From Bryobacterales bacterium (GTDB lineage: Bacteria; Acidobacteriota; Terriglobia; Bryobacterales; Bryobacteraceae), in assembly GCA_003142185.1 (NCBI GenBank), contig PLOR01000030.1, forward strand, positions 1 through 64,000: a stretch of DNA of 64,000 nt. Direction: 5' to 3'. The position numbers and the translations under genes were made by a program. Of the stretch, positions 25,524 to 34,687 are shown in pieces. The notes under the pieces were generated by a model that did not search any database, had not been told where the DNA came from, and was given only the letters and a program-made list of their open reading frames with translations. The stretch's first letter is position 1. Each line of letters starts with the position of its first letter.

Positions 25524-26399
25524 ATGAACAAGAGATTCGTCGGGGTTTTAGTTTTTGCAGCCGTGGTGGCTTTGGCCGTGAGCTCGTTATTGTACCGTGC
25601 GCTGAAGAACAATTCGCAGCAGCCGGTAGCGGTGGCGACCACCTCCAAGATTGCGGTGGCGGCCAAAGACCTGGATGTGGGCGCGGTCATCAAGGAAGAC
25701 GATGTGAAGCTGGAGGACTGGACCGGCCCCTTCCCCGAAGGATCGACCAGCCGCCCTCAGGAACTGGTGGGACGCGGTGTCATGATCGGTATCATGGCCA
25801 AGGAGCCGGTGATTGAGAAGCGCCTGGCGCCGAAAGGCGCAGGAGGCGGGTTCTCGGTGTTGATCCCCCCGGGCATGCGGGCCGTGCCGCTGCGGGTCAA
25901 CGAAGTGGCCGGAGTGGCGGGGTTCGTGGTGGCGGGCATGCACGTGGACGTGTTGATCTCGGGCAACGCTCCGGGCTCCGACAACCGCCAGGGGACCGTG
26001 ACCAAGACGCTGATGCAGGACGTCGAGGTGCTTTCGGCCGGACAGGATTTTAAGAAGGACCCGGAAGGAAAGCCGGTGGTGGTGCAGGTGATCACCGTGC
26101 TGGCCACGCCAGAGCAGGCGGAAACGCTGAGTCTTGCGTCGGCGCAAACCACGGTGCAACTCGCACTGCGTAACCCGATGGACAAAACCATCGCCAAGAC
26201 CACGGGCACGTCGGTGGGCCGCCTGTTCAACGGCGGGCTCGCCTTGCCGAGCGTCGCGGAGGAGCGCCCGGTTCGCCCAGCGCCCCCGAAGCCCCCGGCT
26301 CCGAAGGTGGCGCCGAAGGAACCGGCTTTTGTGATGGAGATCATTTCCGGCACGAGTAAGAAAGAAAACAAGTTCGAAACCGCCGGGGAGGGCAAGTAA
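25524..26399 (+). CDS. cpaB: Tad pilus assembly protein CpaB/RcpC
   Basis: A 291-residue periplasmic protein with an N-terminal membrane anchor (about residues 6-25) and a SAF/beta-clip domain (KDLDVGAVIKEDDVKLEDW) at 40-100, followed by the RcpC/CpaB domain. The PGMRAVPLRVNEVAGVAGFVVAGMHVDVLIS block is characteristic. The proline-rich C-terminal tail is typical and low complexity. It assists the outer-membrane secretin. Its stop codon directly abuts the GTG start of cpaC. Confidence 0.88.
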   Translation: MNKRFVGVLVFAAVVALAVSSLLYRALKNNSQQPVAVATTSKIAVAAKDLDVGAVIKEDDVKLEDWTGPFPEGSTSRPQELVGRGVMIGIMAKEPVIEKRLAPKGAGGGFSVLIPPGMRAVPLRVNEVAGVAGFVVAGMHVDVLISGNAPGSDNRQGTVTKTLMQDVEVLSAGQDFKKDPEGKPVVVQVITVLATPEQAETLSLASAQTTVQLALRNPMDKTIAKTTGTSVGRLFNGGLALPSVAEERPVRPAPPKPPAPKVAPKEPAFVMEIISGTSKKENKFETAGEGK

Positions 26400-28001
26400 G
26401 TGACACGCACCAGTGGAATCTCCATCTGCCTGCTGGCCGTCTCGATGGTGCCGGCAGTCGTACTGTCGGGGGCCGATTCGGCCCCGGCGAACCAAGAACC
26501 GGTCGCTGGCGGCTCACCCCGAGCCGGTATCGACGGCAAGCTGGTAGCGACGGTGGGCAAGAGCCTGATCATCGACAGCCCGCTCAGGATCGATAAGATC
26601 TCGGTGGCCAACGGCGAGTTGGTGGAAGCCATCGCCATCAATCCGCAGGAAGTGCTGATCAACGGCAAGCTTCCCGGCGAAACGTCTCTGATTGTTTGGC
26701 AGCATGGCGGCCGGCGCTTGGTCTACGACCTGACGGTGCGGGTGAGCCCGGTCAAGCTGGAGGCCGCGAGGCAACAGATAGCGCGCGACTTTCCCAACGA
26801 CGACATCAATATTTCGTTCGATAACGACACCGTCTTCGTGCGCGGCTCGGTGCGGGATATGCTGAGCGCTAACCGCGTGATGGAGATTGCCGCGACCTTG
26901 GGCAAGCCGTTGAACCTGCTGCGGGTGGCCGTGGCACCGAGCGGGCCCGAAATACTCTTGAAGGTGAAGTTCGCCACCATCGACATCAGCGCGGAACGGG
27001 ACCTGGGCTTTGCCCTCCTCAGCAACGCGTTCGGCCAACAGACCAGCATAACTACGTCGCAGGCCGGCAGCTCGCCGACCATGCAGAGCACCAGCGGCAG
27101 CGGCAGCGTCGGTAGCGCGAGCGGCATCTCCAGCCTCACTAGTCTTTCCGGCGTGGCGCAGATCCTTCTTTTCCGCAAGGACCTCAACCTGGGGGCGGCC
27201 ATCCAGGCGTACGAGAAAAGGAACCTGGCGGAAATACTTGCGGAACCGAACCTGCTGACCACCGACGGACAGGAGGCGAATTTTCTTTCCGGCGGTTCGT
27301 TTCCCATCCCAGTAGTGCAAGCGGGGGCATCCACGGGCGCGGTAACGGTGATGTACGAGGAATACGGTGTCAAGCTGAAGTTCCTACCGGTCATCACGCC
27401 GCGCAACACCATCCGCATGCGGGTCGCCCCGGAATACAGCGTGATCGACACCTCGACCAGCGTGACAATCGACGGTTTCTCGATTCCCGGTCTGAAAACC
27501 CAAAAGACCGAGTCCACTATAGAGCTGGAGAGCGGCCAGAGCTTCGTGATTGCCGGCTTGATGGACAGAACGTTGAGCAACAACTTATCGAAGATCCCCG
27601 GATTGTCGAGCATTCCGCTGCTCGGCAAACTGTTCCAGAGCAAGGTGTGGACGCGGGAGAACTCCGAACTGCTGGTGATCGTGACACCGGAACTGGTACG
27701 GCCGATCAAGGCGGGGCAGCCCGTGCCCGAGCTGAGCTGGCAAGAACCGTTCATGAAACCGATCTCACCTTCGATACAGCAGCCGGGGTTGGACAAGACG
27801 GGGGCCCCGGTTGAGCTGAATGCACCGCCGATGGCATATGAGGAAATGTTCGAACAGATGAGGAAGGAAGCCGCCACGGGCGCCCGGACAGGAGCCGTGC
27901 CATCGCTGGCGGCGCCAGTGCAGGCGGTGACTTCAGATCAACCTCTAAACCAGAACCCAGCGCCGGCGGCGGCTCCCGCGGCGGCCCCGGTCAAGCAGTA
28001 G
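26400..28001 (+). CDS. cpaC: Tad outer-membrane secretin CpaC/RcpA
   Basis: A 533-residue secretin forming the pilus pore. After a signal peptide, it has a BON/N-terminal domain with the repeated IDKISVANGELVEAIAINPQEVLINGK pattern (about 55-115), a second N domain, and the secretin domain (about 190-440). Within the latter are YEEYGVKLKFLPVITPRNTIRMRV and the late SNNLSKIPGLSSIPLLGKLFQS signature. A serine/glycine-rich stretch (about 220-240) likely forms a gate loop. The GTG start immediately follows the cpaB stop. Confidence 0.9.
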   Translation: MTRTSGISICLLAVSMVPAVVLSGADSAPANQEPVAGGSPRAGIDGKLVATVGKSLIIDSPLRIDKISVANGELVEAIAINPQEVLINGKLPGETSLIVWQHGGRRLVYDLTVRVSPVKLEAARQQIARDFPNDDINISFDNDTVFVRGSVRDMLSANRVMEIAATLGKPLNLLRVAVAPSGPEILLKVKFATIDISAERDLGFALLSNAFGQQTSITTSQAGSSPTMQSTSGSGSVGSASGISSLTSLSGVAQILLFRKDLNLGAAIQAYEKRNLAEILAEPNLLTTDGQEANFLSGGSFPIPVVQAGASTGAVTVMYEEYGVKLKFLPVITPRNTIRMRVAPEYSVIDTSTSVTIDGFSIPGLKTQKTESTIELESGQSFVIAGLMDRTLSNNLSKIPGLSSIPLLGKLFQSKVWTRENSELLVIVTPELVRPIKAGQPVPELSWQEPFMKPISPSIQQPGLDKTGAPVELNAPPMAYEEMFEQMRKEAATGARTGAVPSLAAPVQAVTSDQPLNQNPAPAAAPAAAPVKQ

Positions 28002-28023
28002 CGGGGATCCCGGGGATGCAACC

Positions 28024-29193
28024 ATGTACCCTCTAACCATCGGTCTGGCGATCGAAAATCGCGAGCTATGGGAGCAGACACAGGCCTGCCTGGCCGAGTT
28101 GCCGTTCCGCGTCATCGTCGAGCATCAGGACGTGGGCGACGTCAGCAATTTTCTCGACCGGCTGGAGCGGATGCGGCCAGACGTAGTTCTGGTGGATATC
28201 AGCGGGTGGAGGGAACCGCTGGAGGGCCTGGTGTCGTCGATCCGCGCGGTCACCGGCGACCCGATGATCATCGCGCTCAACACGTCGGCCGATCCAACCG
28301 CCATTCTGTCGTCGCTGCGTGCGGGGATCAACGAGTACCTGTACCCGCCGCTGCGGGATCCGTTGCGCAAAGCGCTCGAGCGGCGCTCGGCGGAGCGCAG
28401 CCGGCGGGGCGGCGGTGGGACTAAAGGAGCGGGCAAGGCGTTTGGCTTCTTCTCGGCGAAGGGCGGCTGCGGGGCCACGACGATCGTCTGCCACGTGGCG
28501 GCGGAACTGGGCCGGCAGAACCAGAAGGTGCTGCTGACGGATCTGGATCTGGACGCCGGGATGGTGGGGTTCATCACCAAGACCAGCTCGGTGTACTCGA
28601 TCCTGGACGCGATTACCAACCTGCACCGGCTGGATATTCACTATTGGAAGGCGCTGGTGTCGAACGGCATTCCCGGAGTGGAGATCGTGGCATCGCCTCT
28701 GGCGTTGGCTTCCAAGCTGCGCCCCACCGAGGAGCAGGTGCGCCACGTATTGGCGTTCGTCAAGCCGCACTATGACTGGACGCTGGTGGACCTGGGACGG
28801 AGTCTGAGCCCGATCTGCATGGCGGCGCTGGAGGAATGCGACGAGGCTTGCCTGGTCACCACGCTCGAGGTGCCGGCCCTGCATCTGGCAAAGCAGATTA
28901 CGCAGACGCTGCTCGACAGCGGATTCGGCAAACACAAGATCAAGCTGATCCTCAATCGCTCGCCAAAACGGCTGGACATCACGGCGAGTGAACTGGAAAG
29001 AATGCTCGGGCTGCCGATTTTCTTCACGATCCCTAACGACTATCCGGAACTGTACGAGACGTACGCGGAGGGACGGATGCTGAGCCGCACGGGGGAACTT
29101 GGCAGGCAGATTTCAAAGCTGGCCCTGAAGCTAGCCAACATTGAAGAAGAAAAGAAGAGCACGACGAAACGCTTCGGGCTGTTCGATCGATAA
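28024..29193 (+). CDS. cpaE: Tad localisation ATPase CpaE/TadZ
   Basis: A 389-residue protein with an N-terminal receiver-like domain (about 1-120) and a C-terminal ParA/MinD-like ATPase. The deviant Walker A is AKGGCGATT, followed by TDLDLDAGMVG and the VDLGRSLSP block. TadZ proteins mark the pole or site where the pilus machine assembles. The receiver-like part keeps DVVLVDISGW, so an aspartate is present at the acceptor site, though such domains in TadZ are often unphosphorylated. Located between secretin and motor genes, as usual. Confidence 0.88.
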   Translation: MYPLTIGLAIENRELWEQTQACLAELPFRVIVEHQDVGDVSNFLDRLERMRPDVVLVDISGWREPLEGLVSSIRAVTGDPMIIALNTSADPTAILSSLRAGINEYLYPPLRDPLRKALERRSAERSRRGGGGTKGAGKAFGFFSAKGGCGATTIVCHVAAELGRQNQKVLLTDLDLDAGMVGFITKTSSVYSILDAITNLHRLDIHYWKALVSNGIPGVEIVASPLALASKLRPTEEQVRHVLAFVKPHYDWTLVDLGRSLSPICMAALEECDEACLVTTLEVPALHLAKQITQTLLDSGFGKHKIKLILNRSPKRLDITASELERMLGLPIFFTIPNDYPELYETYAEGRMLSRTGELGRQISKLALKLANIEEEKKSTTKRFGLFDR

Positions 29194-29208
29194 AAGGAAG
29201 GAACTGCA

Positions 29209-30570
29209 ATGGCCACTTTGATGGATTTGCCGGCGAGGCAAGGAGACAACCGGGAAGCCGGCTGGGTGAACCGGCTGTTCACGCGCGAGGGCTCCACTCC
29301 GGAGTACCAGGAGTTGAAATTCCTGCTGCACCGCAAGCTGCTCGACCGTATCAACCTGGAGGCTTTGTCCTCGATGGCGGGCGATCGGGTGCGGGCGGAG
29401 ATCCGGGTGGCCGTAGCCAAGCTGGTGGACGAAGAAAAAACGCCGCTCAGCCTGGTGGAAAAAGATCGGGTCATTGAAGAGATCCTGGACGAGGTGTTCG
29501 GGCTGGGGCCGCTGGAGCCGTTGTTGCAGGATCCGACGATCAGCGACATTTTGGTGACGACGCCCAAGCTGGTATACGTGGAGCGGGCCGGCAAGCTGTA
29601 CCGGACGCCGGTCGAATTCAAGGACGACGCGCACCTGCTGCGCATCATCGAAAAAATCGTCTCGCGAGTGGGCCGCCGCGTCGACGAGAGTTCACCGCTG
29701 GTGGATGCGCGCCTGCCGGACGGTTCGCGCGTCAACGCGGCCATTCCGCCGGTAGCGGTTGACGGCCCGCTGCTTTCCATCCGCCGCTTCGGCCGCCACG
29801 GTATGAAAGGCGAGGACCTGGTAACCAAGCTATCGCTGACCGAAGGCATGCTGGAACTACTGAAATCGTGCGTGAAGGCGCGGCTCAACATCCTGATCAG
29901 CGGCGGAACCGGCGCCGGCAAGACGACGCTGCTTAACGCCCTGTCCAGCTACATTCCCGAGGATGAGCGCATCGTGACGATTGAGGACGCGGCCGAGTTG
30001 CGGCTGCAGCAAACGCACGTGGCGCGGATGGAAACCCGCCCGGCCAACGTGGAAGGCGTAGGCGCCATTCATATCCGGCAACTGGTAATCAACGCTCTCC
30101 GTATGCGGCCCGACCGGATCATCGTGGGCGAGGTCCGCGCCGAAGAAGCGCTGGACATGTTGCAGGCCATGAACACGGGCCACGACGGGTCGCTGACCAC
30201 CATCCACGCCAACACGCCTCGCGACGCCCTCGGCCGTCTGGAAGTGATGGTGGGCATGGCCAACGCCAACATGGGAATCCGTTCGGTGCGGCAGCAGATT
30301 GCCGCGGCTGTCAACGTGTTCGTGCAGATCTCGCGTTTCAGCGACGGCACCCGGCGGGTCACCCACATCACCGAGGTTGTGGGCATGGAGCAGGACATCA
30401 TCACCCTGCAGGATATCTTCCTGTTCGAAAAGACGGGCATCAGCGAAACCGGCAGGGTGCTGGGACGCTTCCGCGCAACCGGGATCCGGCCCAAGTTCTA
30501 CGAACGTCTCAAGGCGGCCGGCATCACCCTGCCACAGCAGATGTTCCAGACCGTGGTGGAGATTAATTAG
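29209..30570 (+). CDS. cpaF: Tad secretion ATPase CpaF/TadA
   Basis: A 453-residue VirB11/PilT-like hexameric ATPase that powers pilus extension and retraction. An N-terminal domain (about 1-160) precedes the motor core with Walker [10 protein letters not shown] (about 234-242), an arginine/aspartate box around IEDAAELRL, Walker [13 protein letters not shown] and the His box GSLTTIHAN. Length is as expected. It is the central motor, coupled to TadB and TadC that follow. Confidence 0.92.
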   Translation: MATLMDLPARQGDNREAGWVNRLFTREGSTPEYQELKFLLHRKLLDRINLEALSSMAGDRVRAEIRVAVAKLVDEEKTPLSLVEKDRVIEEILDEVFGLGPLEPLLQDPTISDILVTTPKLVYVERAGKLYRTPVEFKDDAHLLRIIEKIVSRVGRRVDESSPLVDARLPDGSRVNAAIPPVAVDGPLLSIRRFGRHGMKGEDLVTKLSLTEGMLELLKSCVKARLNILISGGTGAGKTTLLNALSSYIPEDERIVTIEDAAELRLQQTHVARMETRPANVEGVGAIHIRQLVINALRMRPDRIIVGEVRAEEALDMLQAMNTGHDGSLTTIHANTPRDALGRLEVMVGMANANMGIRSVRQQIAAAVNVFVQISRFSDGTRRVTHITEVVGMEQDIITLQDIFLFEKTGISETGRVLGRFRATGIRPKFYERLKAAGITLPQQMFQTVVEIN

Positions 30571-30588
30571 TGGGTGGAGATTAATTAA

Positions 30589-31560
30589 ATGACCGTGATG
30601 TTGATCGCTGTCTTCGTGCTGATCTTTTGCCTGGTGCTGGCCGCGACAAAGGTCGGTTTCCAGTTCGTCGATGCACGGCAAAAGAAGCAGATGATCGACA
30701 GGCTGCACGTCGCGGCCGGCGAGCCGGTGGCGGAGCTCAGCAACCTGTTGCGCGAGGTAGACGTCGACAAGCCGGACGGGCTGAGGGCGCGCTTCAAAGC
30801 GTTCCGGGTCGCCCGGCACGCGCAGCAGCAGATTCAACAGGCCGGCTTGAACTGGTCGGCCACGCACATGCTGATGGCGATGGGTTTGCTCTGCATTCCC
30901 GGTCTGGGGTTGGGGGCGGTGATCGGAATTCTGGGCAACCGCCTCATCACGGCCATCGCGTTGGCGGTGCTATTCGGGTTCCTGCCTTACGCTTACGTGC
31001 GGAAGAAGCGCAAGAAGCGTTTGGACACGTTGGAAGAACAGTTTCCCGAGGCACTCGATTTTCTGTCGCGTTCCATGCGGGCGGGACACGCCTTCACGAT
31101 TACCCTGCAAATGGTGGGTGAGGAGCTGGCGGACCCTCTGGGCCAGGAGTTCCGCACGCTGTTCAACGAACAGAACCTGGGAGCGACGCTCGAAGCGGCT
31201 CTGCGTAATTTCGCCGAACGCGTTCCGTTGTTGGACGTACGGTTTTTCACCTCCTCGGTGCTGCTGCAAAAACAGACCGGAGGCAATCTGGCGGAGATCC
31301 TGACGCGGCTGGCCTATGTCATCCGCGAGCGCTTCCGGCTCAAGGGGCAGGTCAGGGCGGCCAGCGCGCACGGCCGATTGACTGCCACCATTTTGACCGT
31401 GCTGCCCATAGCCACCATGCTCGGCATGCTAATCGTGGCGCCGGGGTACCTGCAAGGCATGGCCAAGGATCCCGACGGCAGATGGCTGGTTGGCGGCGCG
31501 ATCGCCGCCCAGTTCATAGGCTATTACTTCATTAGGAAGATCATCACGATCAAGGTTTGA
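30589..31560 (+). CDS. tadB: Tad platform membrane protein TadB
   Basis: A 323-residue inner-membrane platform protein of the type II secretion F (T2SSF) family. Membrane helices occur at the N-terminus (about 1-20), near 95-130 and at 260-320. The cytoplasmic T2SSF domain (about 145-260) contains FPEALDFLSRSMRAGHAF and LQKQTGGNLAEILTRLAYVIRER. It couples CpaF movement to pilin insertion. The stop is one base before the TadC start. Confidence 0.9.
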   Translation: MTVMLIAVFVLIFCLVLAATKVGFQFVDARQKKQMIDRLHVAAGEPVAELSNLLREVDVDKPDGLRARFKAFRVARHAQQQIQQAGLNWSATHMLMAMGLLCIPGLGLGAVIGILGNRLITAIALAVLFGFLPYAYVRKKRKKRLDTLEEQFPEALDFLSRSMRAGHAFTITLQMVGEELADPLGQEFRTLFNEQNLGATLEAALRNFAERVPLLDVRFFTSSVLLQKQTGGNLAEILTRLAYVIRERFRLKGQVRAASAHGRLTATILTVLPIATMLGMLIVAPGYLQGMAKDPDGRWLVGGAIAAQFIGYYFIRKIITIKV

Positions 31561-31561
31561 T

Positions 31562-32503
31562 ATGACGCATCCCCTGTTTCTGTCGATTGCCACGTTTCTG
31601 ATGGTCATGTTGCTCATGGCATGGCTCGGTTATCGCTGGGTCTACAAGCCTAACAAGTATCTGCGCCAGCTCGGCAATCCGGTTATTCTGGACGGCCCGC
31701 GCGTGACTGGCGACATCGAAGGGCCCCGCCCGGGCACCGTGGTTACGTTTCTGCAGACCGTCGGGTCCAAGATGCCTTCGTCCGAGCAGGAGGTGGCCAC
31801 GCTCAGGGTAGATCTGATCCGCGCTGGATTCCGGTCCGAGAGCGCGGCCCCGGTGTTCTACGGTCTGCGGGTCATCAGCACCGCGGTCTTGGTGATGCTG
31901 TCATTCCTGATGCTGGCCAAGATGCCGTCCAACGTGATGCTGAAGGTGTTGCTGCTGGTATTCGGGGCGATGGCAGGATGGATTCTGCCGAAGTTCTTCC
32001 TCGAGAAGAAGGTGAAGAAACGCCAGAACATCCTGCGGCTTTCCCTGCCGGACATGCTCGACATGTTGGTGGTATCGGTGGAAGCCGGCCTGGGCCTGGA
32101 CCAGGCGATCCAGCACGTGGCCCGGGAACTCGCCATCAGCCACCCGCAATTGAGCGAAGAGCTTTCCCTGGTCAACCTGGAAATGCGGGCGGGCAAGCGG
32201 CGGGCCGACGCTTTGCGGAATTTTGCCGAGCGGACGGGCGAGCCTGAAATCCGCAAGTTGATGGCCATCTTGATTCAGAACGACCGGTTCGGCACCAGCA
32301 TGGGCGAGAGCCTGCGCAATCACTCCGACTTCATGCGCACCCGCCGCCGCCAGGAAGCCGAAGAACGCGCCGGTAAGGTGGGCGTGAAACTGGTGTTTCC
32401 GATCTTCTTCTGTATCCTGCCGGCGATCATACTTGTGGCGGCCGGGCCGGCGTTGTTGCAGATCTTCAAGTACCTGTTCCCAATGATGGACCACGTGGGT
32501 TAA
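31562..32503 (+). CDS. tadC: Tad platform membrane protein TadC
   Basis: A 313-residue partner of TadB with the same T2SSF fold. Helices are seen near residues 5-25, 95-145 and 280-305. The core SLPDMLDMLVVSVEAGLGLDQAIQHVARE and QNDRFGTSMGESLRNHSDFMRTRRRQEAEERA segments are diagnostic. Tad operons usually continue with tadD/E/F/G, but here TadC is followed by very small membrane genes instead. Confidence 0.9.
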   Translation: MTHPLFLSIATFLMVMLLMAWLGYRWVYKPNKYLRQLGNPVILDGPRVTGDIEGPRPGTVVTFLQTVGSKMPSSEQEVATLRVDLIRAGFRSESAAPVFYGLRVISTAVLVMLSFLMLAKMPSNVMLKVLLLVFGAMAGWILPKFFLEKKVKKRQNILRLSLPDMLDMLVVSVEAGLGLDQAIQHVARELAISHPQLSEELSLVNLEMRAGKRRADALRNFAERTGEPEIRKLMAILIQNDRFGTSMGESLRNHSDFMRTRRRQEAEERAGKVGVKLVFPIFFCILPAIILVAAGPALLQIFKYLFPMMDHVG

Positions 32504-32522
32504 CCGAGAGGAGAATTCAAAT

Positions 32523-32621
32523 ATGACGACTAGCACGATGGTGCAAACTCTGCTGTGGCTGATAGCTGGCGGAGCGATTTTTCTGTTCGTGCGGCGCCGC
32601 AGGGCGCGCCGTACGCGGTAG
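32523..32621 (+). CDS. Tad-linked microprotein 1 (32 residues, one helix, Arg tail)
   Basis: A tiny ORF starting at ATG 32523 behind a strong GAGAGGAG ribosome-binding site (32505-32512). It encodes a short polar N-terminus (MTTSTMVQT), a hydrophobic helix of about 15 residues (LLWLIAGGAIFLFV) and a basic tail (RRRRARRTR). The pattern predicts an inner-membrane single-pass peptide with cytoplasmic arginines. It lies 19 bases after tadC and is in register with a second similar gene downstream. I recognise no family. Function is unknown, and a role as a small regulator or subunit of the Tad machine is inference. Confidence 0.6.
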   Translation: MTTSTMVQTLLWLIAGGAIFLFVRRRRARRTR

Positions 32622-32708
32622 GGCGGCACGCCGTAGAGCGGATCCACGCAGGCCGAGCTGTTCGGGGTTTTGAAAAGGTCCCGGAGGCTGGCACAAAAAG
32701 GAGAACAC

Positions 32709-32804
32709 ATGTCCCTGCCGATACTCGGGGCGCTTTGGCTCGGGGCGGGCATAACGCTCGTCATGGTGATGGCCCGCCGGCGCCGCCACAGGCCTGAACG
32801 CTAA
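32709..32804 (+). CDS. Tad-linked microprotein 2 (31 residues, one helix, Arg tail)
   Basis: A second tiny ORF with the same plan as its neighbour: AAAAGGAG ribosome-binding site (32696-32703), ATG at 32709, hydrophobic helix of about 18 residues (PILGALWLGAGITLVMVMA) and basic tail (RRRRHRPER). It shares architecture but little sequence with microprotein 1. Two consecutive short ORFs, each with a near-perfect Shine-Dalgarno, are unlikely by chance. Function unknown. Confidence 0.6.
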   Translation: MSLPILGALWLGAGITLVMVMARRRRHRPER

Positions 32805-32854
32805 GCGCGTAGCAACGCCGTTGCCCGCGATGCGCCCCGTCCGGAGCGCAAGTG

Positions 32855-33712
32855 ATGCCAATACCAAAACTGCTCCAACAGCAAAACCCCGACGGTGGAT
32901 GGCCCTATCGCCGTGGTGGTTCCTGGACGGAGCCGACCGTCTACGCGGTGCTCGCGCTGGCGGGGGCTGGCGATTCGGCATCGGTCGAACGTGGCCTCCA
33001 ATGGATTCGTGCGGCGCAGCGGGACGACGGCGGGTGGCAGGCGCGTCCCGGCATCGGGGAAAGCTGTTGGGTAACCTCGCTGGCTGCATTGCTGCCCGCG
33101 GAGCGCCTGGGAGTGGAGCGCCACCGGCGCGCCATTGCCTGGCTGTCGGCCACCACGGGAATGGAGTCGACCGCCTTGTACCGGATCCGGCGGTGGATGA
33201 TGGGCAGCCAGACTCCGTCCGAAATAACGGCCCCGGGATGGCCCTGGGTGACGGGTAGCGCGGCGTGGGTGAGTCCCACCTCGCTCGGAATCCTGGCGCT
33301 CGACCGCGAGAACCGGTTGCGTCCCGCGCATGGCCTCGAATCGCGGATTGATGCGGGGCGGCAATTCCTGATCAACCGCATGTGCAAGGGCGGCGGGTGG
33401 AATCATGGGTCGACCAGGGCCTTCGGATACGAAACCGGCGCCTACCCGGAGACCACGGGAATGGCGCTGGCTGCCCTGCGGGGCTATCGCGGACAGCAGA
33501 CGGACCAATCGCTAGCTGTGGCTCTGCGGTTCCTCGATCAATGCCGTACGGCGGATGCCTTGAATTGGCTGCGGCTCGGACTGGCGGCTCAGGGCCGCAT
33601 GCCCGAGGGTTACACACCGCCATCGGGCATTGCATACCGCACCGTCCCGGAGGTTGCCACCAGCATCCTGGCGGATGGAGCGGTTGCGGGTAAGAGCGCG
33701 TTCTGGATCTGA
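32855..33712 (+). CDS. Terpenoid-cyclase-fold (alpha-toroid) protein
   Basis: A 285-residue protein with repeats of the prenyltransferase/squalene-cyclase toroid. QW-like repeats are visible as QNPDGGWPYR, QRDDGGWQAR and KGGGWNHGS, each followed by an alpha-helical hairpin. The acidic DxDD motif of squalene-hopene cyclases is absent and the protein is less than half their length, so cyclase activity is unlikely. It may be a peptide- or lipid-binding helper. It sits in the tail of the Tad cluster, two residues' worth of bases from the DUF362 gene. An ATG at 32855 and a GTG one codon earlier are both possible starts. Confidence 0.72.
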   Translation: MPIPKLLQQQNPDGGWPYRRGGSWTEPTVYAVLALAGAGDSASVERGLQWIRAAQRDDGGWQARPGIGESCWVTSLAALLPAERLGVERHRRAIAWLSATTGMESTALYRIRRWMMGSQTPSEITAPGWPWVTGSAAWVSPTSLGILALDRENRLRPAHGLESRIDAGRQFLINRMCKGGGWNHGSTRAFGYETGAYPETTGMALAALRGYRGQQTDQSLAVALRFLDQCRTADALNWLRLGLAAQGRMPEGYTPPSGIAYRTVPEVATSILADGAVAGKSAFWI

Positions 33713-33715
33713 GCC

Positions 33716-34687
33716 ATGGGCGGAGCGATGACAAGGCGGGATTGGCTGGCGGGTTCGGCGGCGGCACTGGTAGCCACCGGCTGTGCCAGGCCGGTCCACC
33801 TGACGCAATCGGAAACGACCATCGTGCGCGCTCCGGCCTATGACCAGCGTCTTTACGATATCGTGCGCCGGCTGGTCGCCTCGCAAGGTGTGGCAGTTCG
33901 TGGCCGTACCGTGGTGATCAAGCCGAACCTGGTTGAGTTCGAGCCTGGAAGCGCCATCAACACACACCCGCTGCTGGTTCATGCGGCCTGCGAAGCCTTC
34001 CGCGCCTTGGGCGCGTCCCAGGTGACCATCGCCGAAGGGCCGGGGAATCGCCGCGATACGCTGGACTTAGCCGAAGCCGCCGGCTATTTCCAAATCATCC
34101 CCGGGTTTGAAGACTGCTTTGTCGACCTCAATGTGGATGAGGTCACGCTGATCGATTTGCCGCGGCGGTTCTCCAAACTCAAGCGGGTGTATCTGCCCAA
34201 TACCGTGCTGGGGGCTGCGCTGGTCGTGTCCACGCCCAAAATGAAAACACACCACTGGACCGGCGCCACACTCTCGATGAAGAACCTGTTCGGCGTCGTG
34301 CCCGGTGGCGTATACGGATGGCCGAAGAACGTTCTGCACTGGGCCGGCATCCACGAATCGGTGGCCGACCTACATAGCGTGTTTCCGCGGCAGTTCACGC
34401 TGGTTGACGGCATAGTCGGTATGGAAGGCAACGGCCCCATTCAGGGCGTTCCCAAACCGATGGGCGTGTTGGTGGCGGGCGCCGACCCGGTGGCGGTGGA
34501 TGCCACCTGCTGCCGCCTGATGCGCATCGACCCTATGCGTATCGGCTACCTGCGCCTGGCGGCCGGCGATCCGGCTGTATTTGCCGAAAGCAATGTGCGA
34601 CAAACCGGCGAACCGATCGCGGCGCTGGCGCAGCCGTTTGCGCTGATACCCGCATTCCGCGGCCTGCGGCTGGAGAGTGGCGCATGA
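33716..34687 (+). CDS. DUF362 protein with Tat and lipobox-like N-terminus
   Basis: A 323-residue protein of the DUF362 family. The N-terminus (TRRDWLAGSAAALVATGC) combines a twin-arginine motif with a lipobox-like cysteine, suggesting Tat export and possible lipid attachment. The core shows VVIKPNLVEFEPGSAINTHP, ALVVSTPKMKTHHWTGATLSMKN and VLVAGADPVAVDATCCRLM, all DUF362 hallmarks. The 4Fe-4S ferredoxin domain found in some members is absent. Translationally linked to the toroid protein upstream and to a small membrane protein downstream (ATGA overlap). Function unknown. Confidence 0.78.
   Translation: MGGAMTRRDWLAGSAAALVATGCARPVHLTQSETTIVRAPAYDQRLYDIVRRLVASQGVAVRGRTVVIKPNLVEFEPGSAINTHPLLVHAACEAFRALGASQVTIAEGPGNRRDTLDLAEAAGYFQIIPGFEDCFVDLNVDEVTLIDLPRRFSKLKRVYLPNTVLGAALVVSTPKMKTHHWTGATLSMKNLFGVVPGGVYGWPKNVLHWAGIHESVADLHSVFPRQFTLVDGIVGMEGNGPIQGVPKPMGVLVAGADPVAVDATCCRLMRIDPMRIGYLRLAAGDPAVFAESNVRQTGEPIAALAQPFALIPAFRGLRLESGA

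Noticed and set aside
25345-25527. 60-codon ORF between flp and cpaB, possible missing prepilin peptidase or minor pilin
   Set aside because: No membrane helix or pilin leader; it overlaps the strong hairpins and ends in the cpaB start.
32855-33712. Squalene-hopene cyclase
   Set aside because: Only the toroid repeats are shared; the DxDD proton-donor motif is missing and the protein is far too short.
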